Source: Nitrosospira sp. Nsp2 (GTDB lineage: Bacteria > Pseudomonadota > Gammaproteobacteria > Burkholderiales > Nitrosomonadaceae). From it: a stretch of 64,000 bases of DNA. The DNA lies in the NCBI RefSeq assembly GCF_003050965.1, contig NZ_QAOU01000003.1, forward strand, positions 124,001 to 188,000. Direction: 5' to 3'. Each line of letters starts with the position of its first letter. Position 1 is the stretch's first letter. Below are positions 40,244 to 49,963 of the stretch, one piece after another. The translations under genes and the position numbers were made by a program. The notes beneath the pieces were generated by a model. It was not told the origin of the DNA and did no database searches. It saw only the letters and a program-made list of their open reading frames with translations.

Positions 40244-40438
40244 ATGGCGACAGTTAACCCTATTCAAGTACAAAAATTTTTGGCCGGCATGCATTACCCG
40301 GCGAAGAAAGACGAAATTGTGAAGCACGCGAAATCCAAGGGTGCCGACGACAAGGTAGTGCAAACACTCGAGCAACTACCAGAGGAGAGCTTTCAGACGC
40401 CTGCGGATGTCAGTAAAGCAATCGGCCAAATTGAGTAA
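40244..40438 (+). CDS. DUF2795 small protein
   Basis: A protein of 64 residues with a very good Shine-Dalgarno (GGGAGGA). The sequence VNPIQVQKFLAGMHYPAKKD and a helix-rich C-terminus match DUF2795, a small family often linked with stress or DNA-related contexts but of unknown function. It lies in a run of small single genes before the glycosyltransferase region. Confidence 0.88.
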   Translation: MATVNPIQVQKFLAGMHYPAKKDEIVKHAKSKGADDKVVQTLEQLPEESFQTPADVSKAIGQIE

Positions 40439-40503
40439 TTTCCCGGATGGGATCTCTCTAAGCGAGTCGAGACGGTATATCGGCGAGATGACGAAAGCGA
40501 GAA

Positions 40504-41673
40504 TTGATTATCCCGAGTGACTTGAGCCAGCGCTTGCTGGGTGGGACGCCGCACAAGATTGCCGTTCTGCATGCCAAGGCACTGGGTGACCTTATTGTCA
40601 CCTTGCCGGCGTTGGGAGCGATCAAAGCAACGTACCCTGACGCCGAGTTAACGCTGCTGGCAAGGCCTTGGGCAAAGGAATTTCTATCCGCGCGCCCCTC
40701 GGCCGTTGATAGAGTGATCAGTGTACCCCAACTCGCTGGGGTCAACGATGAGAGTGCGGTTGCAATGAAAGATCGCGCCGCCTGCGTGGGACAAGCGGCT
40801 CAATCAACCGCTGTAGAACAGTTCTACAAGGCAATGCGGGCGGAAAAATTTGCAGTTGTTATACATCTGCAAGGCGATGGTAAAGCGGTTAATCCGTTTA
40901 TTAACAGGCTCGGGGGGGGCCTCACGGTAGGACTTCGCAATCAAGGTGCGGAGCCCATCGATCGCTTTATTCCTTATGTGCATTACCAGAGTGAAATTCT
41001 GCGCAATCTGGAGGTGGTCGCTTTGATTGGGGCGCGTACGACGCGATTGGAACCTCAGGTTGAGGTTACAGAAACAGATGAGCAAGAAACGGCTGTCGTT
41101 AGAGAAATCATTAAAGGAAAGCCCTACGTCATCATGCATGCTGGCGCTGATGACCTTCGCAGAGTCTGGCCAGCAGCGAAATTCGCCACCTCGGCTGATG
41201 AGCTTATAGAAGCGGGGTATCAGGTTGTTCTAACAGGCACGCCAAAAGAAGAAGAGATCGTAACAAGCGTGATGCAGGCAATGAAGCGTGCCGCGATCCC
41301 CTGCACTTCGCTTGGACTTGGCGGGTTAGCGGCGCTTTTACGGAAAAGCTCGCTCGTCATCAGCAACGATACGGGACCGCTCCATTTGGCGCGGGCAGTC
41401 GGCGCGCAGACAATCGGGATTTTTTGGGCGCCCAACGTGCTTAACTGGGGGCCCTTGACCCGGAACAATCATCGTCTGGCAATAAGCTGGCAACTTGAAT
41501 GTCCCAACTGTGGAACCAAGCCGATTTCACCCTGGCCATTTCAGCCGATAACAGACCACTGCGAGCATTCCTGCTCATTTGTTGAGAGCGTGCCAGTCGC
41601 AGAGGTCCTTAATTTTGCGGCGGAATTATTGCCGCCGGAAGAAGCTACCGTGCGTTTTCGACAAAGCTACTGA
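40504..41673 (+). CDS. glycosyltransferase family 9 (ADP-heptosyltransferase-like)
   Basis: A protein of 389 residues. The N-terminal AVLHAKALGDLIVTLPALGA (about 19-38) and the C-terminal SNDTGPLHLARAVG are the hallmarks of GT9 heptosyltransferases. The start must be TTG at 40504 (or 40522): a stop lies in frame just upstream and there is no ATG near. Late cysteines (CPNCGTKPIS and CEHSC) could bind a metal. It is the only plus-strand glycosyltransferase of the region. Its last 29 bases overlap tail-to-tail with the next gene. Confidence 0.9.
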   Translation: MIIPSDLSQRLLGGTPHKIAVLHAKALGDLIVTLPALGAIKATYPDAELTLLARPWAKEFLSARPSAVDRVISVPQLAGVNDESAVAMKDRAACVGQAAQSTAVEQFYKAMRAEKFAVVIHLQGDGKAVNPFINRLGGGLTVGLRNQGAEPIDRFIPYVHYQSEILRNLEVVALIGARTTRLEPQVEVTETDEQETAVVREIIKGKPYVIMHAGADDLRRVWPAAKFATSADELIEAGYQVVLTGTPKEEEIVTSVMQAMKRAAIPCTSLGLGGLAALLRKSSLVISNDTGPLHLARAVGAQTIGIFWAPNVLNWGPLTRNNHRLAISWQLECPNCGTKPISPWPFQPITDHCEHSCSFVESVPVAEVLNFAAELLPPEEATVRFRQSY

Positions 41674-42595
41674 CAACCCCCTGCCACTCACCCGCGAATC
41701 GTTCTATATTAAAACGGCGACGAGCATACGCTCTGGCATTTCGGCTCAGCTGCTGGGCATGCTCGGGGTAATCTATCAGATAGCGCATTCGCTCGATTAG
41801 CTTGTCCACATCTGTTTCAACATAGCCGGTTTCACCGTTTTCAACCGTCGCTGCCATTTCCGTGGTAGCGAGCCCCAGGATCGGTACCCCAGTCATCATT
41901 GCTTCGCAAACCGATAAACCCAGGCTGGTATAGCGAATTGGATTAAAGAAGAAACGGTATCTTGCTACGAAATATGGGAGCGCGTCATGTGGCACTTCAC
42001 CCAGGCCGCCAAGGTCGGCGGCTCCCATTCCTACCAGGTCCAGAGGGATCTGTGCTCGGATCTTCTCGAATACATCCAGTCCCAAACGGCGGCCGCGTTT
42101 CCGTATATTATTTACCACCACGATGCCTTTCGGATGCTCACCGGAATATCTCACGTCCTCCGGAACAATTACGCCATGATTGATGACCGTCGTCGGGGTC
42201 CGGTTACTGTCCCACATCAAGCGGTTAAAATCGGTGACGTGAACCAGCAGTATCGAAGGATCGTCCACCCAATGCCTGGTGTTGGTGGGATGTTCCTGCG
42301 GTGGATCGTGCTCAAGATAGATTTTCGGGAGGCGGCGCTGACGTTCCGACAATATTTCGTGCTGGTCAACCTCGTAATTTTTGCGGTGTTGAAAAAGTAT
42401 CAGGTCAAAATCATGATCCTTCACCTGGCCGACAGGGATATCGTGCACGTTGCTCCCCCAGTCAAACCCAGGCAGCCGGCCGCCATAACCTTCGCCCTCT
42501 CCTTTCGGTAGTAAAAATTCAAACGGGGCCTGGGTAAGGTAATACAGATAATTACCATGAATATGCCAGGTAAGAACCCGTAATTTAGTTTGTAT
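41645..42595 (-). CDS. glycosyltransferase family 4, no standard start codon
   Basis: Read from an ATA at 42595 the protein has 316 residues. The C-terminal half has GT-B features: a [20 protein letters not shown] stretch followed by MMTGVPILG, the usual family nucleotide-sugar region. The N-terminus reads [15 protein letters not shown], which looks like a genuine family opening, so the gene extends well beyond the first standard start, a GTG at 42448. An in-frame TGA lies just upstream, and between it and 42448 there is no ATG, GTG or TTG. GAGGAG sits 6-9 bases before two ATA codons. The gene begins within the end of the upstream GT9 gene (overlap about 11 bases). Confidence 0.82.
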   Translation of the reverse strand: MQTKLRVLTWHIHGNYLYYLTQAPFEFLLPKGEGEGYGGRLPGFDWGSNVHDIPVGQVKDHDFDLILFQHRKNYEVDQHEILSERQRRLPKIYLEHDPPQEHPTNTRHWVDDPSILLVHVTDFNRLMWDSNRTPTTVINHGVIVPEDVRYSGEHPKGIVVVNNIRKRGRRLGLDVFEKIRAQIPLDLVGMGAADLGGLGEVPHDALPYFVARYRFFFNPIRYTSLGLSVCEAMMTGVPILGLATTEMAATVENGETGYVETDVDKLIERMRYLIDYPEHAQQLSRNARAYARRRFNIERFAGEWQGVVSSFVENAR

Positions 42596-43601
42596 TATGA
42601 GTCTCTCCTCTCTGGTTCAGTAATGCTTTAGTGGCAAGGATAGCTGCTTCAGGCGTCCTGACAGCGCTTCCCGCTATAACGCGATGTCGAACTTGTTGGA
42701 GTGGTGCCCAAATCAACGGGTCGGTAGTTGTAAAGACGGTCACGCTTGGCGCGCCAACTGATACCGCTAAATGTGCAACCCCGGTGTCATTTGCGACAAC
42801 TGCCCGGCTACCTTTTATAAGAGCCGCGAGTGTTCCGATATCAGTTTTACCCGCCAGATCAATCCCCGCGCCTGTCATTTTTTGCATTACCGCTTGCGTC
42901 AGCGGTTTTTCCTGCCTTGTGCCGGTCAAAACAACTTGCAAGCCTTGCTCTATACAACTGTCTGCAACCGCGGCAAAATGTTCTACAGGCCATGGCTTTG
43001 CAGAAATGGCTCCAGCATGTACACAGGCATACGGCCCGAGGCTAACGGATGAATATTCTTCCAACGCCAGTAATTTTTCATAGTCCGTGTCGAATAATGG
43101 AAAGTCCATGGCTTTATCATCATGAGGGATGCCTAGAAACTCAAGCAAATCGAGGCTTTTCAGCAACTCAGGCTGCTCCGCTGGATATGACAGAAAGAAA
43201 TTCTGGTTAGGCCGGTATGCTTCCTTACTCGCGAATCCCGCCACTACCCTCCCGCCGAAAAGGGACACGAGAAGGTTCGATACGTTGCCTTTTCCGTGCA
43301 TTTGCAAAACCAGGTCGTATTTTCGCTGTTGCATGCCGGATAGAAAGGCAGGGACGTCCTCGGCCCGGAATCGGTTTTCCGGCAGGCCGGGAAAACCCGG
43401 AAATTCGATAAAATTGTCAATGTAATGAGCGTAGCGCTTTACAAGCTCTCTATTCCAGGGGAGGCCGACATAATCGATCACCGCCTGCGGGAACGCTCTC
43501 CGGATAGCTTTCAAGGCGGGCGTAAACAACAGGAAGTCACCCAGCTTCAGCGCGCGGAAGATCGCGATTTTTTTTATGGGGAACCCGGTCACCTGAGCCA
43601 T
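42585..43601 (-). CDS. glycosyltransferase family 9 (ADP-heptosyltransferase-like)
   Basis: A protein of 338 residues. The N-terminal [20 protein letters not shown] (about 12-31) and the C-terminal [19 protein letters not shown] are GT9 hallmarks. [18 protein letters not shown] is the middle nucleotide-sugar region. It probably transfers a heptose from an ADP-heptose donor in the cytoplasm. It is followed directly by the GT4 gene. A plus-strand YbhB gene separates it from the rest of the cluster. Confidence 0.93.
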   Translation of the reverse strand: MAQVTGFPIKKIAIFRALKLGDFLLFTPALKAIRRAFPQAVIDYVGLPWNRELVKRYAHYIDNFIEFPGFPGLPENRFRAEDVPAFLSGMQQRKYDLVLQMHGKGNVSNLLVSLFGGRVVAGFASKEAYRPNQNFFLSYPAEQPELLKSLDLLEFLGIPHDDKAMDFPLFDTDYEKLLALEEYSSVSLGPYACVHAGAISAKPWPVEHFAAVADSCIEQGLQVVLTGTRQEKPLTQAVMQKMTGAGIDLAGKTDIGTLAALIKGSRAVVANDTGVAHLAVSVGAPSVTVFTTTDPLIWAPLQQVRHRVIAGSAVRTPEAAILATKALLNQRGETHNTN

Positions 43602-43730
43602 AGTGTTCTTCGTGATTCCCGTTTACGGTTTCGCTTGGCCGTCCGGTAATCCATGCGAGGCGGAATCCATTCTGACGAAAACTGTGCCTTCAACCATATA
43701 TCGGCCATTCCATTAGGAAAGGAGTTTTTC

Positions 43731-44189
43731 ATGTTTATTACCAGTCCTGCATTTCCAGCTCATGCCCATGTCCCCACTGCCTACACCTGCAACGGAGAAA
43801 ATATAAGTCCCCCTCTCGAGTTCGGCGATATTCCGCCACGAACCAAAAGCCTCGTTCTTCTTGTGGAAGACCGCGACGCCGCCCCGAATCCTTGGATCCA
43901 CTGGCTTGTTTTTAATATTCCCCCGACAACAACGTCCGTTCCTCCCGGTCATATCCCTGAGGGTGGCACCGAGGGTATTGCCAATGGCGGAACCCACGGG
44001 TATGAGGGTCCTTGCTCCAAGTATTTCAGTGGCGTCCACCATTACTACTTTCAGATATTTGCTCTCGATACTTTGCTTGACCTGACCGCAAAAGCGGATA
44101 AAAAACAGGTAGTAGCAACTATGCAGGATTATATTGTGGGGTCCGCGACGCTCCTCGGTCTTTGCGAAGGAACAAAAGCTGAATCATAA
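43731..44189 (+). CDS. YbhB/YbcL family (PEBP/Raf kinase inhibitor-like) protein
   Basis: A protein of 152 residues from ATG 43731, which follows GGAAAGGAG; the longer frame is not family-like. PEBP markers are AYTCNGENISPPLEF, LLVEDRDAAPNPWIHWLVFNI and the late GVHHYYFQIFALD. Bacterial members bind small anionic ligands, with function unclear. It lies against the strand of the glycan cluster and is probably unrelated to it. Confidence 0.92.
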   Translation: MFITSPAFPAHAHVPTAYTCNGENISPPLEFGDIPPRTKSLVLLVEDRDAAPNPWIHWLVFNIPPTTTSVPPGHIPEGGTEGIANGGTHGYEGPCSKYFSGVHHYYFQIFALDTLLDLTAKADKKQVVATMQDYIVGSATLLGLCEGTKAES

Positions 44190-44255
44190 ACTCCCGTTTC
44201 AGGAGGGTATACCCAAAGCTGGGCGCGCAGTTTCCCGTATCAATAGAACATCGGC

Positions 44256-45047
44256 TCACGCCTGCCTGAAGCAAGGAAGATAGGCCTCGACCATTTGGGT
44301 CGAGCCGGCTATAACGCCTTCTGAATCCATTGTCCAATCCCTACCTCCATAATCAACTACTTTTCCTCCTGATGCTCTAACCATACAGATACCCGCGACC
44401 ATATCCGATAGCTTGGTGGAAGGACGGAAGAACAAATCGAGCCTTCCCACAGCTACCTCTGCCAGAGATAGAGCGGGTGCCCCAAAAATCTTCGCTGCGC
44501 GGGCTCGTTCCAACACTCGCGCAAGTTGCTGCAGTGTCTGCGGACGGGTTTCCATTCGCGAAGAAAAATCGAGGGCGACAATAGCTTTCGCTGGGTCGAC
44601 TTGAGTGCGTGCTAATGCAGCCTCTCCGTTCACTCTTACTTGCTCACCTTCTTGGGCGCTGTATAAGGTTGCGTGTATTGGATCATAGATGACCCCGAGG
44701 ACAGGTTTTCCGTCACGGAGCAGTCCAATCGAGACAGCAAGAAGCGGAGGATAGCCGCTCATATTTTCTGTTCCGTCAAGTGGATCAACAATCCAGTGGT
44801 CGCCGTGGTGGGAAATATCACCGCCGCCTTCCTCTCCATAAAACCCGCACGCATATATTTTCAAAAGCCCTTCTTTCAACAGCTGTTCAGACTCCTTGTC
44901 AGCATCGGTCGCTACCTGCCGCACAGATTTAAATACATTTGCGACTCCCCGCGAATAGTGGCGCTTAACGATCTCACCCGCGCTCACTGCTATTTTCTCT
45001 ATTTTTTCAATCAATCTCGTCGTCTTCAGGGAATTGTCGTTAAACAC
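44256..45047 (-). CDS. inositol monophosphatase-family sugar/nucleotide phosphatase
   Basis: A protein of 263 residues starting at GTG 45047. Metal-binding motifs of the family are GEEGGG (about 71-76), WIVDPLDGTENMSG (about 85-98) and a late LSDMVAGICMVRASGG, where Asp replaces the usual WD pair. It resembles IMPase and CysQ (3'-phosphoadenosine 5'-phosphate phosphatase). The position after the GT2 gene by 58 bases suggests a sugar-phosphate substrate of the cluster, but the sulfate-pathway role is not excluded. Confidence 0.87.
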   Translation of the reverse strand: MFNDNSLKTTRLIEKIEKIAVSAGEIVKRHYSRGVANVFKSVRQVATDADKESEQLLKEGLLKIYACGFYGEEGGGDISHHGDHWIVDPLDGTENMSGYPPLLAVSIGLLRDGKPVLGVIYDPIHATLYSAQEGEQVRVNGEAALARTQVDPAKAIVALDFSSRMETRPQTLQQLARVLERARAAKIFGAPALSLAEVAVGRLDLFFRPSTKLSDMVAGICMVRASGGKVVDYGGRDWTMDSEGVIAGSTQMVEAYLPCFRQA

Positions 45048-45105
45048 GCCATGATTGCTCTCATCTTTTCGTGCCAGAAGGTATCAATAGAGCGTTCTCG
45101 CAGGT

Positions 45106-45912
45106 TTACAGAGCCAGCTCCCTTGGAATGTCAAAATTTCGGTTCGTCACGGTCGTCTGTACTTCTTGATGATAAGCTCCGGATGGGATAAGACCGCACC
45201 CCCCATAGCGTTTCATGACTCTCAGTTGGGCGAGCACATCTTCTCCAGCATGCTCTTCCGGTACGTCTCTCCAAAATTCAAATCCGCCGGTTGCGCGCAG
45301 TTTTACAGTGTCATACAGTACGCAGCCACCGACCCAGGCCACCTTGTATTTTTTTTGCATATCTGGAGTGAGTCGTAATTTTTCCTGAATATGGAGGATA
45401 TTCGCTGCATTGTGCAGCGCGTAGCGCTGCCATCCTGAACCCCCGGGAGTGATGAATTCCGGTTCAACCGGTCCCTCCCATAACTCGATTGCCTCTTCCT
45501 GCGGCCGATAGTCCTCATTGAATGACATTCCGATCAGCGCTTGTCCCACAAATCCAATCTGTTCTTCCCCGAGGGCCTGTGACATATTGCCGACGACAAA
45601 AGGCTCCAGCAAAACGTCATCATCGAGATAGAGGCAGTACGGGGACTCGGCAGAGTCCAGCAAAAATTGACGTTGCTGAGCCATGCCGCGCCTCGGGGAG
45701 TTGGATAATTGACGCACCGGGTGCCCTTTTTTCTCCAGTAACCTGATTGCTGTTTGGACGGAAGAATCGTGATAAACGAGTGCGCTATCGCTCTGGTCGG
45801 AAATGACGACGGTAAAATCGCGGAACTGCTGAAAACAAAGTCCGGTGAGGGTGACCGCAAGAGCACCGGGCCGGTTATAAGAGGGAATCAGCACAGTTAT
45901 TCGCTCTCGCAT
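45106..45912 (-). CDS. glycosyltransferase family 2
   Basis: A protein of 268 residues with a GT-A fold. It opens VLIPSYNRPGALAVTL (about 7-22), has the nucleotide and metal site YLDDDVLLEPF (about 94-104), and the acceptor region includes VAWVGGCVLYD and EEHAGEDVLAQ. It probably extends a surface glycan with a second sugar. The start overlaps the preceding GT9 gene by 16 bases. Confidence 0.92.
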   Translation of the reverse strand: MRERITVLIPSYNRPGALAVTLTGLCFQQFRDFTVVISDQSDSALVYHDSSVQTAIRLLEKKGHPVRQLSNSPRRGMAQQRQFLLDSAESPYCLYLDDDVLLEPFVVGNMSQALGEEQIGFVGQALIGMSFNEDYRPQEEAIELWEGPVEPEFITPGGSGWQRYALHNAANILHIQEKLRLTPDMQKKYKVAWVGGCVLYDTVKLRATGGFEFWRDVPEEHAGEDVLAQLRVMKRYGGCGLIPSGAYHQEVQTTVTNRNFDIPRELAL

Positions 45913-46982
45913 AACTCATCCCTTACCAGTTCATTAACCGCTGTCGTAATCGCCTGAGGCGAAGCCCGAGGTGCGGATACTTCCGGGAAAGACTGAAGCA
46001 GCCGGTTCTTCGTCCGCAGTTCCGGGCGTACTTCAAAATAGAGCACGCGGTTCAATACCTTCCACGGCGTGTGCTGAGGGTTGGTTTTTGCATATAGCAC
46101 CACGACGGGCGTTCCGACGGCGGCAGCAATATGGACGGGGCCGGTATTATTCGAAATTAAAACCGGCGCAGCCGCGATCAACGCGATAAGTTCTGCAACT
46201 GATAATTCGCCCGCCAGGTTAACTGCGCCGTCGCCGAGCCGATGGGCAATTTCGCCAACATAACTTCGCTCGCTGCTGCTACCCGTAAGGACAACCTTGT
46301 GACCTTGTTCCATGAGCGAGCGGCACGCGGTTATATACTCATCCGCAGGATAGCGGCGCTTTTCTTCACTTACCCCGGCGTGAAGCACGAGCCATTGCTT
46401 ATCCGTACGGATCCCAAGTGCAACTAACTTGGCCTGAATTGTTTGCCGGCTTTCTTCCGAAACCTGGAGCGACAGTGCTGTATCCGACGTCGCTCCTCCT
46501 ACCGTTTCGACCAGCTCGAGCTGTCGTCGAACCTCATGAACAATGTAATCCAGCGGCTCCTTATCAGGTAACCAGTGGCTGATGAGCTGATACGGATTCT
46601 CGCGGCAGTAACCGAGCACGGCTTTGATACCTGCCTGATAGCACAGCATGGCCGCAGGCAATGGATTCTGGCTATATGACGTAAAAATCGCGGCTGCGTC
46701 AAACCGCCTGCTTCTCAACTTATCGGCGAGCGCCAGCAATTGTTGCTCCCCATTGATTTCGTCCGTTTTAACCCACGGGACATCAAACGAGATAATTGCG
46801 TCCACCTCCCGTATAAAGGGAGCGACGGTTGCCCCTGCGCTGGATGTCAGCAGGGTTATTTGCCTGCCCAAAGCAGATTGTTTCAACGCCCGAATTGCGG
46901 GCTGGCTCATCAGCACATCGCCCATATTATCAAGACGCACACATAGTATGTTCTTGTAATTCCCCCAGGCATCAGAGAACAT
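45897..46982 (-). CDS. glycosyltransferase family 9 (ADP-heptosyltransferase-like)
   Basis: A protein of 361 residues. GT9 features are ILCVRLDNMGDVLMSQPAIR (about 12-31), LVLHAGVSEEKRRYPADEY and ISNNTGPVHIAAAVGTPVVV. It starts 14 bases after hldE, the enzyme that makes the activated heptose, which supports an ADP-heptose donor. It is one of three GT9 genes in 6.5 kb; at most two would be expected for a plain inner core. Confidence 0.93.
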   Translation of the reverse strand: MFSDAWGNYKNILCVRLDNMGDVLMSQPAIRALKQSALGRQITLLTSSAGATVAPFIREVDAIISFDVPWVKTDEINGEQQLLALADKLRSRRFDAAAIFTSYSQNPLPAAMLCYQAGIKAVLGYCRENPYQLISHWLPDKEPLDYIVHEVRRQLELVETVGGATSDTALSLQVSEESRQTIQAKLVALGIRTDKQWLVLHAGVSEEKRRYPADEYITACRSLMEQGHKVVLTGSSSERSYVGEIAHRLGDGAVNLAGELSVAELIALIAAAPVLISNNTGPVHIAAAVGTPVVVLYAKTNPQHTPWKVLNRVLYFEVRPELRTKNRLLQSFPEVSAPRASPQAITTAVNELVRDELCESE

Positions 46983-46996
46983 GGTTCGCTTTCTGA

Positions 46997-48472
46997 CTAT
47001 GCGGTTTGCGTATCAAGACTTTTAATTTTCAAAATGATGTTCGTTGTCGACCGATCTTGGACAAAAGGCATGATTTCGATTTTTCCACCATAGCCCAGTA
47101 CCACGGGCGCTTCGGGCAGGTTGTCGACAGTGTAATCGCCGCCTTTTACATACAGATCAGGCTGAATAACCTCGAGCAGGCTTATAGGCGTGTCTTCCTC
47201 GAAAGACGTCATGAATGTCACTGACTCCAGCCCGGATAGGATGCGGATACGTTCACTTAAATTATTGATGGGCCGGTTGTTTCCTTTCAGACGTTTGATA
47301 CTTGCGTCGGAGTTCAGACCTAATACCAGGGCATCGCCTAGCGTCCGAGCCTGGTCGAGGTAGGTAACATGCCCACTGTGGAGCAGATCGAAACACCCAT
47401 TGGTAAATACGATGCGCCGGGCCTCTTTTCTCAGATGATCGATGCGGTTTTTTAATTCTTGCCAGTCATCAGTATATTTACTGCCATTCCCCAGGTAATG
47501 ACTCAACTCGCTCTTCGTACAGGTAGCAGTGCCGGATTTTTGTAGTATGACCACAGCAGCCGACTTGGCGATCTCGCCGGCAACTTCGATGGATGCACCG
47601 CTTGCCAACGCAAGGGTGAGAGCGCCCACATACGTATCACCGGCGCCGGCAGCCTTGGTGTTCTCCACCGGCTTTGAGAAGGTACGGTAGGGTTCTTTGC
47701 CGTGCTGAAACAGCAGCGCGCCCTCAATATCAAGCGTGGCCGCGACATACTTCGTTCCTGTTTTTTTCAAAAGCCGCTGGCCATGGCGTCTGATTTGCTC
47801 AGACCGCTTGCCGCTTGCGGCTGGTTCGGTGATTGCAAGGAGTCTCACAAGTTCCTGGTAATTGGGTTTTGCAACCGTGGCCCGCAGGTGGCTATATTTA
47901 TCAAGGGACTTTGCATCAATTACTAAAATACTTTCCTTTTTGTGTTGCAAAGCGCCAAGGGCGCCAATGACCTTATCGGTCAAGATGCCATAGCCATAGT
48001 CCGACACAACGACGGCATCAACCCGGTGAAAGTTGTTTTTCAGATTGCCGATGACCTGCCGCTCGTAGTCAGGGTGTATTGCTTCGGTCGTGCCGGAGTC
48101 GAAACGCACGAGCAGTTGATTACCCGCAGTTACCCGTTGTTTAGTAATTGTCCGGCGCACCGGATCGCTTAAAACGAGCGAAGTATCGAGACCATGGCCA
48201 GCGAGCGCATCTTTTAGCAGTTTGGCCTCGTGATCGCTCCCCACAACGGATATATAGTGAACTTTGGCACCTAACTGCGCCAGATTCGCGGCGGTATTCG
48301 CGGCTCCTCCCGGCACTGTTTTGACGTCTCTGATATCGACTATTGGAACGGGCGCCTCTCTGCAAATCCGGTCGGCGGAGCCATCCATATAAACATCAAG
48401 CATGGCATCTCCAATCACCAGTACACTTAAATTACTGAAGTGATTGATAGTGGCAAGGTAATCGCCATTCAT
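46997..48472 (-). CDS. hldE: bifunctional heptose kinase/ADP-heptose synthase
   Basis: A protein of 491 residues with both domains. The PfkB-like kinase part (about 1-325) has VLVIGDAMLDVYMDG, VPGGAANTAANLA and the catalytic AAGAGDTYVGAL. The nucleotidyltransferase part (about 350-491) has TNGCFDLLHSGHVTYL and a SERIRIL stretch. It phosphorylates heptose 7-phosphate at C1 and later adds AMP to heptose 1-phosphate. The start has an AGGAG site. The 142 bases upstream show a small stem (48574-48579 with 48588-48593). Confidence 0.95.
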   Translation of the reverse strand: MNGDYLATINHFSNLSVLVIGDAMLDVYMDGSADRICREAPVPIVDIRDVKTVPGGAANTAANLAQLGAKVHYISVVGSDHEAKLLKDALAGHGLDTSLVLSDPVRRTITKQRVTAGNQLLVRFDSGTTEAIHPDYERQVIGNLKNNFHRVDAVVVSDYGYGILTDKVIGALGALQHKKESILVIDAKSLDKYSHLRATVAKPNYQELVRLLAITEPAASGKRSEQIRRHGQRLLKKTGTKYVAATLDIEGALLFQHGKEPYRTFSKPVENTKAAGAGDTYVGALTLALASGASIEVAGEIAKSAAVVILQKSGTATCTKSELSHYLGNGSKYTDDWQELKNRIDHLRKEARRIVFTNGCFDLLHSGHVTYLDQARTLGDALVLGLNSDASIKRLKGNNRPINNLSERIRILSGLESVTFMTSFEEDTPISLLEVIQPDLYVKGGDYTVDNLPEAPVVLGYGGKIEIMPFVQDRSTTNIILKIKSLDTQTA

Positions 48473-48614
48473 ACTGTCTCCTTTTGCCTGAGCCTCGTTA
48501 ACACCAGGAACCAGGAATCCCCGATCAGCTGAATCTGATAAATAGCCAATTCAACCGCACCGTTGATGGCAAGAGGCGCGCACCATTGCGCCTAAGATGC
48601 GCCCCACTTCGCGG

Positions 48615-49241
48615 TTATGTTGTTGAGGTAGGACATGCCTCTTCGTTTTTTGGCGGATGTATCCGATTAGTGACATCACTCTTGACGAAGCCCGTCGCAG
48701 GTCCGCAAATAACCTGCGCTGCTTCCGTCCACGCTTCGACCGAGTATTCAGGTTGCCTGTAGGCACCCTTCACCCATTCGGTTTCGTTGCCGTCATCGAA
48801 ATGAACAGTACGGCAGCCGGCACGATTACCGGCTTCGATGTCATGCAGGATGTCCCCAATCATCCATGAAATCCGGGGCTCGATGGAATGGTCCTTCGTT
48901 GCTCTCAAAATCATTCCCGGCATTGGCTTACGGCATCCGCAACCGTCGCTCAGCTCGTGAGGACAGTAATAAAATGCATCCAATTTCACGCCGTATGCCG
49001 CAAGCAAGGTCTGAATTTGCACGTTAACAGGCAGCAGATCATTTTCTTTGAACAAGTTTCGGGCAATCCCTGGCTGATTGGAGATGACGATCAGCTTATA
49101 TCCCTCGTTTTTCAAGTGGCGAAGCGCTACGCCGGCTCCCGGCATAAGCTGGATATGCCGGGGATCAACGTTGTACGGCACGTCGCGAATAAGCGTTCCA
49201 TCTTTGTCTATGAATACGGCGCCGCCGACTTCTACGGCCAT
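48615..49241 (-). CDS. gmhB: D-glycero-D-manno-heptose 1,7-bisphosphate phosphatase (GmhB-like)
   Basis: A protein of 208 residues of the HAD-IIIA class. The nucleophile motif is FIDKDGTLI (about 10-18), ISNQPGI follows, the zinc-binding loop is CPHELSDGCGCRKP (about 92-105) and the last motif is MIGDILHDIEAG. It removes the C7 phosphate between the two HldE steps. A C-terminal extension of about 40 residues goes beyond the usual domain. It overlaps the SDR gene by ten bases. Confidence 0.9.
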   Translation of the reverse strand: MAVEVGGAVFIDKDGTLIRDVPYNVDPRHIQLMPGAGVALRHLKNEGYKLIVISNQPGIARNLFKENDLLPVNVQIQTLLAAYGVKLDAFYYCPHELSDGCGCRKPMPGMILRATKDHSIEPRISWMIGDILHDIEAGNRAGCRTVHFDDGNETEWVKGAYRQPEYSVEAWTEAAQVICGPATGFVKSDVTNRIHPPKNEEACPTSTT

Positions 49242-49963
49242 GAAGTTTCCCTCATCGGGAGCACCATGACCTCGGGGATCACCGTTTCATCTGGCTGCGT
49301 CAGCACAAAGTGTACGGTTTCGGCCACATGCTTGGGATCTTGGAGAACATTTGGATCAGTCTCGGGGAATCTCTCCAGGATAAAGGGTGTACGCATGCCG
49401 CCAGCAACCACGGAGGTCACTTTTATATTGTCCCGTCGGGCTTCGGCATGCAGAGAGTGGCCAAACCCGAGCAGACCCCACTTGCTTGCATGATAGGCAG
49501 TTGCTTCGGTCCAGGCTCGCTTGGCTGCCGTAGAGGTAATATTGACAATGTGGCCCTTACCTCGACGCTTCAAGAATGGATAGACGGCTTTCGACAGGAG
49601 AAAAGGTCCTCGTAGATTGACGTCGAGCACGCGGTCCCAATCAGCAATCGTTAAATCTTCAATAGAAAGCGTCGTATCTGTGCCCGCATTATTGATCAAG
49701 ATATCGATTTGCCCGTGTTCCACCAAGATGCTATCGACTGTTTGCTGAACGTGATGCTCGTTACTGACATCCAGCACATAGGCATAAGCACTGCCACCTG
49801 CTTCCCTGATCGCCCGGGCTACGTTTTTAACCTGCTCTTCCTTGATATCACAGCCACAGACAACTGCGCCCGCTGCGCCGAGCGTGAGTGCAATCGCCTC
49901 GCCCAGCCCCTGACCCGCGCCGGTGACAATAACCACTTTATCCGCAACGCTCTGTCTATTCAT
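49232..49963 (-). CDS. classical short-chain dehydrogenase/reductase in the heptose cluster
   Basis: A protein of 243 residues. The cofactor motif is [11 protein letters not shown] (about 13-23), with NNAGTD, catalytic Ser in NITSTAA and YHASKWG (about residue 158). It is a classical, not extended, SDR and therefore not the HldD epimerase. It sits between the GT4-GmhA fusion and gmhB with overlaps on both sides (8 and 10 bases), so it very probably acts on the same sugar. The substrate is unknown. Confidence 0.9.
   Translation of the reverse strand: MNRQSVADKVVIVTGAGQGLGEAIALTLGAAGAVVCGCDIKEEQVKNVARAIREAGGSAYAYVLDVSNEHHVQQTVDSILVEHGQIDILINNAGTDTTLSIEDLTIADWDRVLDVNLRGPFLLSKAVYPFLKRRGKGHIVNITSTAAKRAWTEATAYHASKWGLLGFGHSLHAEARRDNIKVTSVVAGGMRTPFILERFPETDPNVLQDPKHVAETVHFVLTQPDETVIPEVMVLPMRETSWP

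Noticed and set aside
48574-48593. Six-base stem upstream of hldE as terminator or attenuator
   Set aside because: Short stem, no T-run; could occur by chance.
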